Part shown: piece by piece, positions 23,536 to 34,625 of the stretch | Layout: each line of letters begins with the position of its first letter | How positions within the stretch are numbered: the first letter of the stretch is position 1 | Source of the DNA: Chloranthus sessilifolius | Lineage: Eukaryota > Streptophyta > Magnoliopsida > Chloranthales > Chloranthaceae | NCBI GenBank assembly: GCA_021018995.1 | Contig: CM037588.1 | Location: forward strand, 95,020,765-95,084,764 | DNA: 64,000 nucleotides | Reading direction: 5' to 3' | Notes under the pieces: model-generated | Told to the model about the DNA's origin: nothing | Database searches by the model: none | Seen by the model: only the letters and a program-made list of their open reading frames with translations | Translations under genes and position numbers: made by a program

Positions 23536-23793
23536 TTAGAGAGGGAGAAAGATGAATGGGCGAGTAAGGGTTCTGTCTTCTCTTGCTTCTTCCTCCTCAA
23601 CCCTAACCATAGCCTCCTTCTCCTTCGCTACAACAACTCTTGTTCTAATGCAATTACCATTGTTATTGACCTTCGACTCTGATTTTTTGTGGCCTCTCGG
23701 CTTCTTCTTTTGATTTTGTAGTTCTAATACTACGGTCGGATTACGTCTTCGACGAACCCCACTATGCAGCTTAGGCATTCTTCCCCCTTGCAA
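23536..23793 (-). pseudogene. Possible CK1-like (MLK/EL1 family) N-terminal fragment
   Basis: The minus-strand frame contains MPKLHSGVRRRRNPTVV, then IRTRVVVAKEKEA and a Glu-rich stretch, ending at a stop at 23536. The start resembles MPELRSGVRR, the N-terminus of plant casein-kinase-1-like proteins (MLK/EL1), which is followed in that family by R-T-R and Ala/Glu-rich low-complexity sequence. No kinase domain follows. The match is short and of low complexity, so this is tentative. The region also fits the pattern of isolated minus-strand gene pieces at 17.5, 18.5 and 19.2 kb. Confidence 0.3.
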
Positions 23794-24215
23794 TCTAGAA
23801 CCATTATCTTGATCACAGAAACCCTAGTTTCTCCACCATTTTCATGCGAAAATACCCTAGAATCGGCATTGCGTCGAAGAAGACGATTAGATCGAGTTCC
23901 CACTGATAGGCAAAAGAAAGAAGAGAGAGGAGAAATTAGGTCGAATGAGTGAGTTGAGTGAGTTGGTATATATATATAATTGTGGGTTGAGTGAGTCGGT
24001 TCTGTGGGTCTGGCCAAATTCAACCCAACAACACATTTCAATTGGTTTAGGCAGTGGAATATTTTTCCACTCCTATAAACAGTGGCTCTTTTTATATTGC
24101 TGGAGTTGTTTTTCACCCGTCTTGACGTAGTGGAAGGAGCAAACAAATTTAAAATAAGATTAAAAATATGAAAAACTGAAAAACATATTGTAAAATAATG
24201 ATATATTGAAAAAGT

Positions 24216-24322
24216 TGCATTTTTTTTTGTTTGATAGGTATGCTTGAGATTTGAACACCTAACCTCAAAGCTACACGCTTGAGGGCATCACCGCTTGGGC
24301 AAAGGCCCAATCCCGAAAAAGT
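24216..24322 (-). mobile_element. tRNA-derived SINE
   Basis: On the minus strand an A-box-like word (TTTGCCCAAGCGGTGATG) is followed about 37 bases later by a B-box-like word (GGTGTTCAAATCTC). After CATACCTATCAAAC the element ends in a poly-A run (poly-T at about 24220-24227 on plus). This spacing and tail are those of a Pol III SINE. I did not find a convincing target duplication. Confidence 0.6.
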
Positions 24323-24888
24323 TGCAAATTAATGGCAATTGATGTGAACCATTCGATTGATAAATTTTAATATTAGCCATTAAAACTAAAAGCAATTCTT
24401 GATATTATAGTTCATAGATCAGATGATTTAAATCTCTCTAAAACATCATTTTTGGATTGCACTTCAAACTATCATCTATCACTTTGACCATACAAATCAC
24501 CCAAATCTTAAACCATTGTTGGTATATTTAAACACCATTTTGTGTTTAAATGACGTTCAGGAGAGTATGGTCCTAATATTTAAATAATCAGTTGCGAAGA
24601 CCAAATCGTCAGTTGCAAAGACCCATTCTCTCCCTAGTCTAGCTATCATGAAAGGCATGGATGAAGAAAACCCTGTAGAAGCATTCATTGCAGAAGAGAA
24701 AATGAAGTTCTCCAAACATGGTATTGGTACCGTCCCTAGAGACATTAAAATGACATGATAAAGCATAAAACCTTTGAAAAAAGTACCGATGAAAAAAAAA
24801 ACCATGAATTTGTACCCGAGTGCGGAGTACTAAAACCTTTTATTACTCGAGTAACTTTTTAAGACGTGTGTCATGTGCTCCGCAGGAC

Positions 24889-24975
24889 TTGACACTCAGG
24901 ATATCAAGATCTATGGTAAAGAGATTGGGAGTTGACACTCATGATATCAAGATCTGTGGTAAAGAGATTGGGTCC
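24889..24975. repeat. Tandem repeat, 43 bp x 2
   Basis: The unit starts TTGACACTCAGGATATCAAG and ends AAAGAGATTGGGAG. The second copy starts at 24932 and differs at a few positions. It contains the ATATCAAGATC word shared with the surrounding foldback family. Confidence 0.85.
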
Positions 24976-25149
24976 AAAGACGATCTCCATCTTCCGATTT
25001 AAATCAGCCAAATGCTATCTAAAATTAATTTTATGTTCGATTAACATATTGCCTCTTAATTTTAGATAAATTTTGACAACTTTGAATGAGATGATAGATA
25101 TTATTTTGGATACCACTGTTAGCGCCCATGCAATCTCTGAAACTGCCCA

Positions 25150-25670
25150 TGAACCCTTTCAAAATCATTGATTGCTTTGGATCAGATGATGGAGATCATG
25201 TTTCACCCTGATCTTCCGCACAATAGATCTGGGGATCATGAAGCACCTATCAGGTTTGAGCATGATGTGATCCATTTTTTGGGGATCTGTGACACATGGA
25301 ATAAAACACTGATCGTCTGATATGTGCACCATGATCTCAAGATCAATTGTGTGAAAGATCGGGGTGAAACACACTACAGAAAATAAGACTCTTAGCGGCA
25401 GCCAAAACTGCCGCTATTAACAAAACAACCTGTTATTTCAGTAGGGATTGGACTAGTAGAGCTCAGTTTTTATTATAATAGTGGCAGTTTTTGGCTGCCG
25501 CTGAAACCCCTTATTTTTATAGTGACACGATCTTAACCATCTGATCGAAAGAAATTGACAGTTTTCAATGGGTTTGAGACGTAGGCTATTTCAGGTGAAA
25601 CATGATCTTCACCATCTGATCGGAAGTAATCAACAATTTTCAAGGGGTATGAGACGTAGGCGTTTTTAGA
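25150..25670. repeat. Foldback element interrupted by a MITE
   Basis: The left arm (about 25160-25255: ATGTTTCACCCTGATCTTCC then GCACAATAGATCT and GGGGATCATGAAGCACC) pairs with the right arm (about 25310-25370: GGTGCAC, ATGATCTCAAGATCAATTGT, AAGATCGGGGTGAAACA). The right arm continues after the MITE at 25525 with CGATCTTAACCATCTGATCG. A ~90-base segment (ATCTT.ACCATCTGATCG...GAGACGTAGGC) is then duplicated in tandem to about 25660. There is no coding capacity. Confidence 0.7.
25372..25524. mobile_element. CACTA-type MITE, copy 2 (153 bp)
   Basis: Begins CACTACAGAAAATAAGACTC and ends CCTTATTTTTATAGTG, with AGCGGCAGCCAAAACTGCCG blocks near the left end and GGCAGTTTTTGGCTGCCGCT near the right. 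ACA flanks both ends (25369-25371 and 25525-25527). Removing the element and one ACA restores a continuous foldback arm, which confirms the boundaries. Confidence 0.9.
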
Positions 25671-25804
25671 GAACGCGTGCGAACAATGCTACCCCTTCTA
25701 ATATGGTAATACTCAAACCAAAAATAATTTGACAGTATCCAATAAAAGGTAGCAACTACTTACACATGATATTTGCACTATTACAGTTTACAAGAAAGAT
25801 TTGT

Positions 25805-26075
25805 TATTTTTGGAATCTGTGCCTTGTAGAATATCATATAAGCCGTCTCATTTAAAGGCCATGATTTGAGCATTATCTAAGGTGTGAAAGACTGGCATGA
25901 AAAACAATCTATCATTTGATTCAAGACCATCAAAGTCCATCATTCAATTCAATGGTTGACTACATTGGATTAGATGATAGAGATCATTTCTCAGGCCGAT
26001 CTTTACATCATGACCTTCAAATCAGATGATATTTCAAGTGGTACAATTCCCAAAAATATCAGCTCACAAATTTCT
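25805..26075. repeat. Foldback repeat
   Basis: The left arm (TATTTTTGGAATCTGTGCC, GCCATGATTTGAGCATT, AATCTATCATTTGATTC) pairs with the right arm, which read in reverse complement gives TATTTTTGGGAATTGTACC, GGTCATGATGTAAAGATC and ATCTCTATCATCTAATCC. It belongs to the same family as the neighbouring foldbacks. Confidence 0.6.
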
Positions 26076-26789
26076 TGTGCAAGTAGTTACTCCCCTAATA
26101 AAATGGCCAATGGTGGCAAAGTCAACTAACACTTGTATAGTCCAAACTTGCAATATGCATAGGCCAGTGTTATATGGAGGATACATTTTATGCATATCAA
26201 GTGCAGATGGCTGATGTGACATGATGCAATAGGCCGAAAGTGTGATGAAACTCAATTAATGCAGATCAGTACAGTGCAGTGAGTAAGTGTTGAGGCCCGT
26301 CATCCTGCATTTGGTCCTCTAATTTTCCATTTATATATTAAAATATGACTTTCATGCTCTTTTGTTAAACTGTACTTTCCTCGTGGGGCACATGCAGGTG
26401 GGGAGAGAGAGACGTCACTTTTTCGCGAGCTAGGAAAGCATCAACGAGACGAGGACACTTCACCTTGCAATCAATTTCAATATGAAGGCAGGTTTTGTGC
26501 AGGCACATTGTAATATGACTGACTGTCGCAACCTGTATTGCGTGGGCCCACTGCATTTGCAGCCAATTAAGCCATATGACACTGTTGAGACGCCAATTAA
26601 GTCATATTCAGCCGGCTGGACCTTGCTGCCTGTCATATAACACTGTCCTTCAGTGCTACGCCAAAGTAAGCCCTGTTGATAGCTATAGCTGCATATTTTG
26701 TTGGGTCATGAAAAGCGAGGATGAATTCATGCTAGATTTTCATTTGATGCAATGATTTGCGTGGCTGAGCAACTCATGGAGCCTTGTTG

Positions 26790-26793
<4 letters not shown>
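26076..26793. other. No gene seen
   Basis: Nothing resembling a protein domain is encoded. The region from 26380 to 26700 is less AT-rich than its surroundings but holds only short random frames. Confidence 0.4.

Positions 26794-26845
<52 letters not shown>
26794..26845. repeat. (GA)n microsatellite
   Basis: About 26 GA dinucleotides without interruption. Confidence 0.97.
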
Positions 26846-26849
<4 letters not shown>

Positions 26850-26989
26850 CGCATGTTATTGAGAGCTTATAGAGAGACAGATGGATTGTCACGACCTTGA
26901 GTATGAAGACAAATTCTTTTTTTCTTTTGATGAGGGTGTATGAAGACTTACTCCCAACTGACCTAGAGGGAAAGAGAGTAAGACATTGA

Positions 26990-27165
26990 ACGTATCATCA
27001 GACAGTTAGTTTTTTATTCCACATGGCACAAATAAAAAAAATGTGGCCCTCGAGTCATGTGGCACACATCGCGCTCAAATCTGACTTTAGGGCAACATTT
27101 TTGGGATCTGTGCCGTGTGGAATTAAAAACTAATCGTCTAATGGTATGTTCATAGCATCAAGATC
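26990..27165. repeat. Foldback repeat
   Basis: The left arm (ATCAGACAGTTAGTTTTTTA, TTCCACATGGCACA) pairs with the right arm (TGTGCCGTGTGGAAT, TAAAAACTAATCGTCTAATG). The flank to about 27240 carries the shared family words CAAGATCCCTTGTGTAGAAG and AAAGCAATCAATGG. Confidence 0.65.
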
Positions 27166-27269
27166 CCTTGTGTAGAAGATTGGAGCGAAATGCGATTTTC
27201 GTCGACTGATTTAAAGCAATCAATGGTCTTTGACGTGGGCTTATTTAAAATTATCCTAAGATTAAAAGC

Positions 27270-27411
27270 TAGCCACACAAATTATGCACCGCAGAAATAA
27301 TTTTTTCGTGAAAAACCCAACAAGGAAAAACCAAGAGAGCTATCTCAATCCAAGGCAAAACAATCTACTATGAAAATAAACACTTTAAAAAAATGTGAAT
27401 GTTATGATCCT
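27270..27411 (-). mobile_element. Older LTR-like remnant, left part (possibly Copia/SIRE type)
   Basis: On the minus strand this reads GTTGGGTTTTTCACG, then AAAAAATTATTTCTGCGGTG and CATAATTTGTGTGGC, resembling the U5 end of SIRE-type Copia LTRs (a ...CTGCGC/GTGCAT end). It continues at 29971 after the solo LTR. The family assignment is from general resemblance only; no internal genes or partner LTR are present. Confidence 0.3.
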
Positions 27412-28850
27412 ACCAATGTAACAATCCGAAATTGCCATACAAAAATAACGTGGAATTTCTTTTATTTTTCTTAAAACAATGATATAATTCGAAAACCAAA
27501 TTATTTATAGAATTGAAATAAATACTTCAACATTCATAATAAAATTATTAATCCAAAAATACCACCGGTGACGGCCGTACGTCACACAAATAGTGTCACT
27601 TACATCAATATGCGTGAAAACAGTAAGTAAATATTCTAAAGAAAATTCATTAAGTCGTACTAAGTCCAAATCACAAAAGTTTTAACAAACGATAAAATTC
27701 TTTAGGTGGAAGATCTTCCTCGTCTCCTGGCACAAAATCAGGATCCTCTTCGAACTCAGGATCTTTATCAACGTCGGTACTTGCGACACATAGTATCGGG
27801 GTGAGCTAAAAATTCACATGCTCAGTAGGGCAATCCCAATACCAATTGTACCTTAACCTTCCAATACATAGTTTTAGTGATAATTTCAATATTAATAACT
27901 AAGACTCCATAAATATAAGGAGTCACCACACATTTATGTTCTAAGATAAATAACTTCCAGCGCAATTTAAGTTTGAGTTATGTAGTCTACGGTGGGGTTT
28001 TAATGCCAATTTTAAAAACTCTAAAAGGAAATTTCGTATGAGTGTCCAATCATGATATTTTTCCTTTGTCCAATTATGATAATTCTTATATTCATGCATG
28101 ACTTAAAAATATAACTTAAGTAGTCTCTATCACAAATATAGCACTAGAGTCAATGTCAACGTACTGATGGGGATCCTGACCATCGTCATTCTAGAAGAAT
28201 TTTTAAAGTGTCGTAGCCTCTGCAATGTGAAGTACGTAGCTCGTGTGGTTCAAAGTACTATCGTAACGGTTCAAAGGTTCAAAGCGCGCCATAACATAGG
28301 ATCCATTTAAATTCAAATCTTCAAATCACTTACAATATTCTAAAGTATAATGTCGTATTCGTACCTTATAATTTATTTGGAATTCTAAATCAGTTTCTAA
28401 GACTAAATGAGATTCATATCATGCATCTTTTAATTACTTCGAATTTCAAATTCAGTTCCCAAGATTTGATGATATTCATATCATATATCTCTTCCTTTGT
28501 ATTTTCTTTAAGAGTCATGATGAATTAATTCTAGTGTTTCACATTTCGTGTTCAAGTGTTCAACAAATCATAAGAGCAAAGTGACCATATATCTTAACGA
28601 ACAACAAACAATATCTGATTTATTTAAAGCCACTAAGTATTTATGAATCCGAATTATAAAACACAACTGATCGTTGAAATGTCCCTACCTCATTACCCAA
28701 TGTCGAACAGAAAAAGGTAAGACAATTCCTATTGATTGGTAATCGATGATAGAAATATGAGTATCGTGCTAGGATTCCATGAAGATGTGCCCGACTCTTT
28801 CTTCTATAATACATACACAAGTGACGTATCAACATCATAGGTTTGTACAT

Positions 28851-29099
28851 TGATCGATCGATCAAAATAAGATATGCTTTATTCAATTCGGGTCCCAATC
28901 GATCAATCGATAATGAGAGTCGATTGATCAGAATTGAAGTGAATACAAGGTAACCAGGTTAATCGGTTCTGCCCAGAATTGATCAATCGAATTAGGGGTC
29001 GATCGATCAAAAATGAAAGCAATTATATACGCAAATAAAATGGTCTTTGTCTAGCATCGATCGCTCGAAAGTTAGGCTCGATCGATTGAAACTAAAAGG

Positions 29100-29158
<59 letters not shown>

Positions 29159-29483
29159 CTGACATTGGTCTCGGTGTTAAATCGAATCATTTTCAAAATT
29201 TCTACACAATCGATCGATTGGTATGGTATACCAATCGATCGATTATGTATATGAAAGTTTATAAAATGAAGGCTTGAAATTTGGCTTCTCCAAGTCGAAT
29301 GATCGGTATGGTATTTTGATCGATCGATTATATCACCGAAAGTTATACCATAGAGACTATAAATCTGGAAACACAAATCGATCAGCTACTAATAGAATAT
29401 AAGAATCGAACAGTTGAAATAAGAGATTTGATCGATCGACTGAGTATAGAAAATTTGCTTGGCCCGAAATCGATCGATCGATT
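28851..29483. repeat. Cluster of TCGATCGA/ATCGATCGAT palindromes in the solo LTR
   Basis: At least ten words such as TGATCGATCGATCA, GTCGATCGATCA, GCTCGATCGATTG, AATCGATCGATTG and AATCGATCGATCGATTTC, or close variants, occur within about 630 bases, spaced irregularly. Between them the sequence is ordinary AT-rich DNA. One pair brackets GGTATGGTATACC to make a longer palindrome at about 29208-29246. Confidence 0.85.
29104..29157. repeat. (AT)n microsatellite inside the solo LTR
   Basis: About 26 AT/TA dinucleotides. Confidence 0.97.
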
Positions 29484-29970
29484 TCAAAATTTCTAAACGT
29501 TTCTAGGGTTTGAAAATGAGATTCAAAAATAGTAGTGATGGTATTCACCTCTTGAAGCGTGAACAGTGATTCTACGGTGATTTAGTTTTGAGGAGATCGA
29601 CGTTCAATGCTATATTTCGTCCATATTTTCTTTCTTCTTCCTCCTTGATCTTGATGATGGAAATAGGGTATGATGGTTCTTGTGAAAGAATACATAAAGG
29701 GTTTTAGGGAAGAGATTATGGGAGTTTCTCATAGGGTGGGTAGAGAAGAAGTTGTGATGGCTAGGATTTTCTTAAAAGAAGGAAAGAAAAGAATAGAGAT
29801 GACTAAGGTTTCTCAAAAGATTAGAATAAGAAAAAGAATAGGATTATGTACTTAAATAAGATTTTCCAAAATAGGGTAGGTTCTGGTGTGGAGCACTACC
29901 ATCAAGTATAGTGCAATTCAATCTAACACCACAAAATAAGGTTTAATAAAATCCTAGTCGTTACAACCAA

Positions 29971-30730
29971 ACTTTTCCTATCTAACAACGTTCGAGTCCC
30001 ACAAACGTCCTTCACAGTGCAATTCATCTATTGCCTTCAATCATTGCGTCTCACAATGATTCACTCAAATAGTGCAAGCACCAACTACTCGTATCCACAA
30101 GCACAACATGCTTGAATTGCTCAAGCCAATATTCTAAAGAGCAATGGAGGTCAAAAAACCTTTGAGTTGAGAAATTGAAGATAAAAAAATTATTTCTGAA
30201 ATGCAAGGTAGGGTTCTCTCTAAGATAGTATGAGTTTTTATTTGAGAGAGGTATCCCTAAGAAAGCACGAACATCTATTTATATATCCCGTACCTAAATA
30301 GAAATGTACTTGCTCCATATCTAAAATAAAAAAAAACACTATAAAAATAAGGTGTTTCGGCGGCACTTGCTATTAAGGCAATTTTTAGTAGCGACATGAC
30401 TAATAGCGATAGTTTTTAGTAGCGACAGGACTAATAGCAGCAGTTTTTGGCTGGCGCTAATAGTCTTATTTTTTGTAGTGAAACAAGCCAGTCGGCTGTT
30501 AGCTTCCATGCGGTCGACTCCAACTTATTAATGACCACGAGATAATATAAACTGGTTGCACTCAATTTCAAGTTACACACATAGATCTTATACCACAGAT
30601 CAACCCACTTGAAACCTACACATACATTGGCACCTGCACACTATAGTAGTTGACCTAGGTTGACCATAGATCATGACAAACATAAATTTACAGTAACTAA
30701 ATTGGAAGGTGCCTCGTGACAACCTTGATT
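29971..30730 (-). mobile_element. Older LTR-like remnant, right part
   Basis: This continues the sequence broken by the solo LTR at 27412-27416. It contains GTCGGCTGTTAGCTTCC and GCGGTCGACTCCAACTTATT, words that I associate with SIRE-type Copia LTRs, and a TATATAAATA-like box on the minus strand near 30270-30285. MITE copy 3 is inserted in it. The outer boundary is a guess. Confidence 0.3.
30337..30480. mobile_element. CACTA-type MITE, copy 3 (144 bp)
   Basis: Begins CACTATAAAAATAAGG and ends TAGTCTTATTTTTTGTAGTG, with internal TAGCGACAGGACTAATAGC like copy 1. AAA occurs on both sides (30334-30336 and 30481-30483). Its left half is more diverged than that of copy 1. Confidence 0.82.
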
Positions 30731-31044
30731 TGAATCATGTCGATACTTATCGGATATATCAGATACATATCAGCCAAACTGGCCGATATAAAAGTACCTT
30801 TGTTTTATTTTTAAAATATTAAAAAAATTAATTAAAAATATTGCCAAAAGGACATTTTTGATATTTTGTCCGATTTATATAGCAGATATGAGCTGATATT
30901 TGACTTGTTACTCAAAAAATTGATCCCATATCGAAGTGGGAGTGTCTATCAAATCGAATGAGGCCAAACCCTCTACTTATCGGCCGATATGTATCAAATA
31001 TGCTCAATATGTAATAAATTGGTTTGAAGTTTCAATTCCATTTA

Positions 31045-31048
<4 letters not shown>

Positions 31049-31101
<53 letters not shown>

Positions 31102-31109
31102 GAGAGAGT
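31049..31109. repeat. (GA)n microsatellite
   Basis: GA repeat with one GATA interruption near 31096. Confidence 0.96.
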
Positions 31110-31271
31110 AATTTTCGTAAAATACAATAAATCAATATGACATCTCACATTATTTCCACTAAACAAAATCAAAGCCAAGAAATTACATAGAAGGATGACA
31201 AAAGCATGATCTTCCCAAGGTGGGTGGGAAAAGAAGAAAAAAAGTGAGAAATCACATTGATTGTTAAATAA

Positions 31272-31927
31272 TGAAAACCTTACAAGTGCAAAAGTTCATA
31301 AAACTAGGGCAAGTACTAAGGGTATCATACCACATGGACTATTTGTTTATCTAAATTAAAGCTTCGATTAGAAAGAAGTTTTTAGAAGTAAATCTATCTA
31401 TGATTATCTAGAGGAAACAATAAAAACAAATTTAGAAAGCAATAGAGAAAACTGTCATGGATCCCTCTTGATCGCATATTCATAATTAACTCGCAATTCT
31501 ATTCCTACTCTATTTTGAATTCAGTGTAATAAGTTTCTCTTCCCTACAAGCTAAAGCTAGGTAAATTAATCAAATCCTATTCATAGTCATGGACTAGTTG
31601 GGATGATATAACCCATCTAATCTGTAAGCTCCATTGCATGAAACCTATTAAACTAGACTAAAAGTACTAATTTGATGGTGAATTTTCTATCAAATCTAAT
31701 CCTAATCCCTAGCAAGTGATTATGATTATCAAAAGCAGAAATAAAATGCTTTAGAAACATTCACAATAAGTCACAAACAAGAGTAAATCTCAATCATGCA
31801 ATCATTACCGTAAGAGAACTCAAAATAGAATAAGAAATAGACCTTTAAATTAATTACTCATATTTGATATACAAGAGATCTCGAACTTTCGAAACTAGCC
31901 ATAAATCGTTGTTCTGATCTTCATCAT
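31272..31927 (-). mobile_element. Split LTR, distal part (older minus-strand element)
   Basis: Read on the minus strand from 31927, this continues the LTR that starts at 50421, in the order GATGAAGATCAGAAC, AGTCCATGTGGTATGATACC, TAGTACTTGCCCTAG, ending near AAGGTTTTCA at 31272. The GTCC.TGTGG.A.GATACC phrase is typical of the R/U5 part of gypsy LTRs. The younger 17.9-kb element is inserted at ATCAT between this part and the proximal part at 49827-50421. The outer end (CA at 31272) is the best TG...CA choice but is not proven by a target duplication. Confidence 0.55.
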
Positions 31928-34619
31928 TGTTATTCACTAAAAAGTACTACTTTTCACCTCTTAACCTAGCCTTTACTACACCTTATTGTTGTCTAATACT
32001 CCTCTATTTAGTAAGCTTTGTAGTTAATAATGACAACTGCAGCTTACTACAAAGTTCAAGGGTTTGAATCCAAAAAGAGAGAATGCATGCTAAGATGTGG
32101 AGTTGATGCAAGGACAGATGGAACACGATGGTGATACACTCCATGGTGACTATTTTGCATGCCAATGTGGACCTAAGAAGTCCAGCAGATGAGAGAAGAA
32201 TGGATATGAGTGGAGAAAGCTGCAATAGTAGCATCTGCACTGTAGCAGAGGAGCAGGAGTGTCGCTTTGAGCAGTCAGGAATGTTGCCTTGCGCTGTTTA
32301 AATCTGGAGCAGCCACCTCTTAAAGTCAATACTTGCAATATAAAGTGAACTCATGAAGAACTCGCGCAGCTTAGTGAAGGATTGGCCTTAGAGAACTACT
32401 TCGCGTAGTAGTTGCGTGCTTCAAATGTTCTAAACACTCTAGAAAGCACTCACGCACTAGAACCTTCAGAAAGTCGGTTCGCAAAGCTCTCGCGGGGATC
32501 AAGTCTGCGCATGCAGTTACACAAGACCAATTTGTACAAAAAACTCAAGCAAACTCACGCAGCTCTTGCGTAGCTCAAGAGGAGAGAGAGCTCTAAAAAT
32601 TCTCTCACGCAGCTCTCACGTGCGTCAAAGCATAAACCTTCGATGCTCGAGCTGTGCTGCTCACTACACAAGGAGTCGAGCGAGACCATCGTGACAGGAA
32701 TTACTTGAAGCTCCACTGCGTGAGCTGAGACAAACCATTGTAAATTATTTCTCATGAGCGCATTTTAGATCAAAGCAGCTGCGCGATAAGTCAAATCCTT
32801 TTGTTTGAGCGATAAGCCTTCCAAGTCAAATTTCACCTTGCGAGCACTCTACAAACTGCGTGAATGCATGAAAGAATCAAAGCCAGCCTTGCGAAGCTCG
32901 GGCTCTTCAGTTCTCATTCTATACTCAGGGACCTTTTGGGAATTTTTTCAGGTCCAGGGCACACATCTCGAGGCCCTGATTTCTATGCACACACCCTGAG
33001 GCATCCAAGGGTTCTAACCAAACCATGTCTATCATAAAATTAGGGTTTAATTTCCTCTTGGCCAAGGCATCAAGGATTGAGTACAAAAGTTGTAATTTAA
33101 ACTTAAAAAATCATCTCTTCTTCAACCTGAGTTGGCTGTGAGCTATAGCAGATTAGGGTTAGGGTTAGATCACCTTCTTTTTTCATTTTTCTTCTTTCTT
33201 AGCCATGCACTTGCTGACTATGATCTCTATAATCAATTAGGCATAGTTTACTTCACTTTTTGTAATGGGTTTTGTACACATTGGGATTTGTTGAGGGCTA
33301 TTCTCCACAAGGCTGCTGCTTTGAGGACATCTCATTGTAAGTGTTTGTTTAATCAATGAAATGTCTATTTTAATACTTATTCAATCTACTATTTTCCTAT
33401 TTATCCATAGTATTGCTTGATCTATGCCATACACTAAGGATTTTACTGATTTGAAAATCCCATGGAAGCTTGAGTTTGTAGCCCTATAACTATGGTGACA
33501 GCAATAATTTTCATGTTCCATCTCAGACGTCTGTGATTTGGATAAACTTTGTGGATAGCCTATGACCATTTTAGTGGATAGACTATAGCCCTAGGGTGAT
33601 TCCAAGCCATAGATCTGAGAGGGATTCTTATCCTCTACACTTGAGCTTGTATCCTTGTGAGAGATTGTAGTAGGAAGAAGCAACCCTCTATTGTACATGA
33701 CCAACATCAGAAGTTAGATCTGAATTCTCTGTAGAGATTACAGACATGTGAGCTGAGACATTGCAAGCCTTTTGTAGCAATGACCAGTTGCATTTATGTT
33801 CCCAAATGGTCTCTGAACAACTGTGGTTTCCACTGACTTTTCAAGAGTTATTTGGTCCCATGGATGCCTGAGCTTATAGCCTGGCAAATATAGTGTCTGC
33901 AATAATTCTAATGATCTGATTTGACCCATTGGTTGGAGGATATCTATTGGATAGTCTGTGACTATTTAAGTGGACAGGTTATAGCCTTAAAATCAGTCCA
34001 TTCCCTTGGATCAGATTGGTTTTCTGATTTAACTCATGTGATTTGATCCTCTCTATTGGATAGCCTGTGACCATTAAAGTGAACATGTTATAGCCTTAAG
34101 AGACTAGGTCAAACCATAAGAGTTGAGTTAGATACTTCCTCCTTGTAGATGTGCTTCTAGCCGTCAGAAGGATTGCTGTAGAAAAGTCTCTAATTCTGAG
34201 TTACATAACTGAAATAACCTTAGCTTAATTGCCTACTTCCCATCAATTTTATCTTTGTTTTATCACACACCATCACCACCTTCTTCATAAACCCTTTCTT
34301 TAGGATAGAACTGCACTTTCTTTCTCTTCTTTTAGTGTTAGTTAGTGTAGTTGTGACACCCAGCTCCCTTTCTCTAGGATTGTCAGACCTGTAACTAGAT
34401 CTGGAGGCCTACTAATATAACCCATTTTGGGTTCTAGATCAATTTCTCTATGGGATAAACTCTTACGTACTCAAAATATGCTACAACATCCTTGTATCTT
34501 GTAGGCTATATATTTTAGACTCTCTGTTTTAACCAATTTCCATCTCTTCACTTTTTAATTTATTTTTCTTCACTACTATTTTCTCACAAATAATAAACAG
34601 CAACTTGAGATAATTAGTA
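31928..34619 (+). repeat. 5' LTR (2692 bp)
   Basis: Begins TGTTATTCACTAAAAAG and ends GAGATAATTAGTA. It is collinear with the 3' LTR at 47096. Non-coding. Several CTCGCGAG-type words intact in the 3' LTR are degraded here, for example CCTCTTAAAG opposite CCTCGCGAAG. (C)TTTAGTGTTAGTTAGTG and GGATTGTCAGACCTG near 34340-34390 mark the late part of the LTR. Confidence 0.93.
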
Positions 34620-34625
34620 AGTTTT

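Larger units (their letters stand above)
27412..29970 (+). mobile_element. Solo LTR of 2549 bp with 5-bp target duplication
   Basis: The LTR runs 27417-29965. It begins TGTAACAATCC and ends CTAGTCGTTACA, so the ends are TGTAAC/GTTACA inverted repeats, as in many Tekay/Del-type Ty3/gypsy LTRs. ACCAA lies on both sides (27412-27416 and 29966-29970). No primer-binding site, polypurine tract or coding sequence is present. It also carries GGGGTGAGCTAAAAATTC with ATGCTCAGTAGGG near 27800, a phrase that I associate with Tekay-type LTRs. The element is therefore the product of LTR-LTR recombination. Inside are an (AT)n run and a dense cluster of TCGATCGA-type words (28851-29483). Confidence 0.85.

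Noticed and set aside
28851..29483. CRISPR-like array or satellite from the repeated TCGATCGA words
   Set aside because: Spacing is irregular, units are under 20 bases and the context is a plant LTR; there are no regular repeats and spacers.
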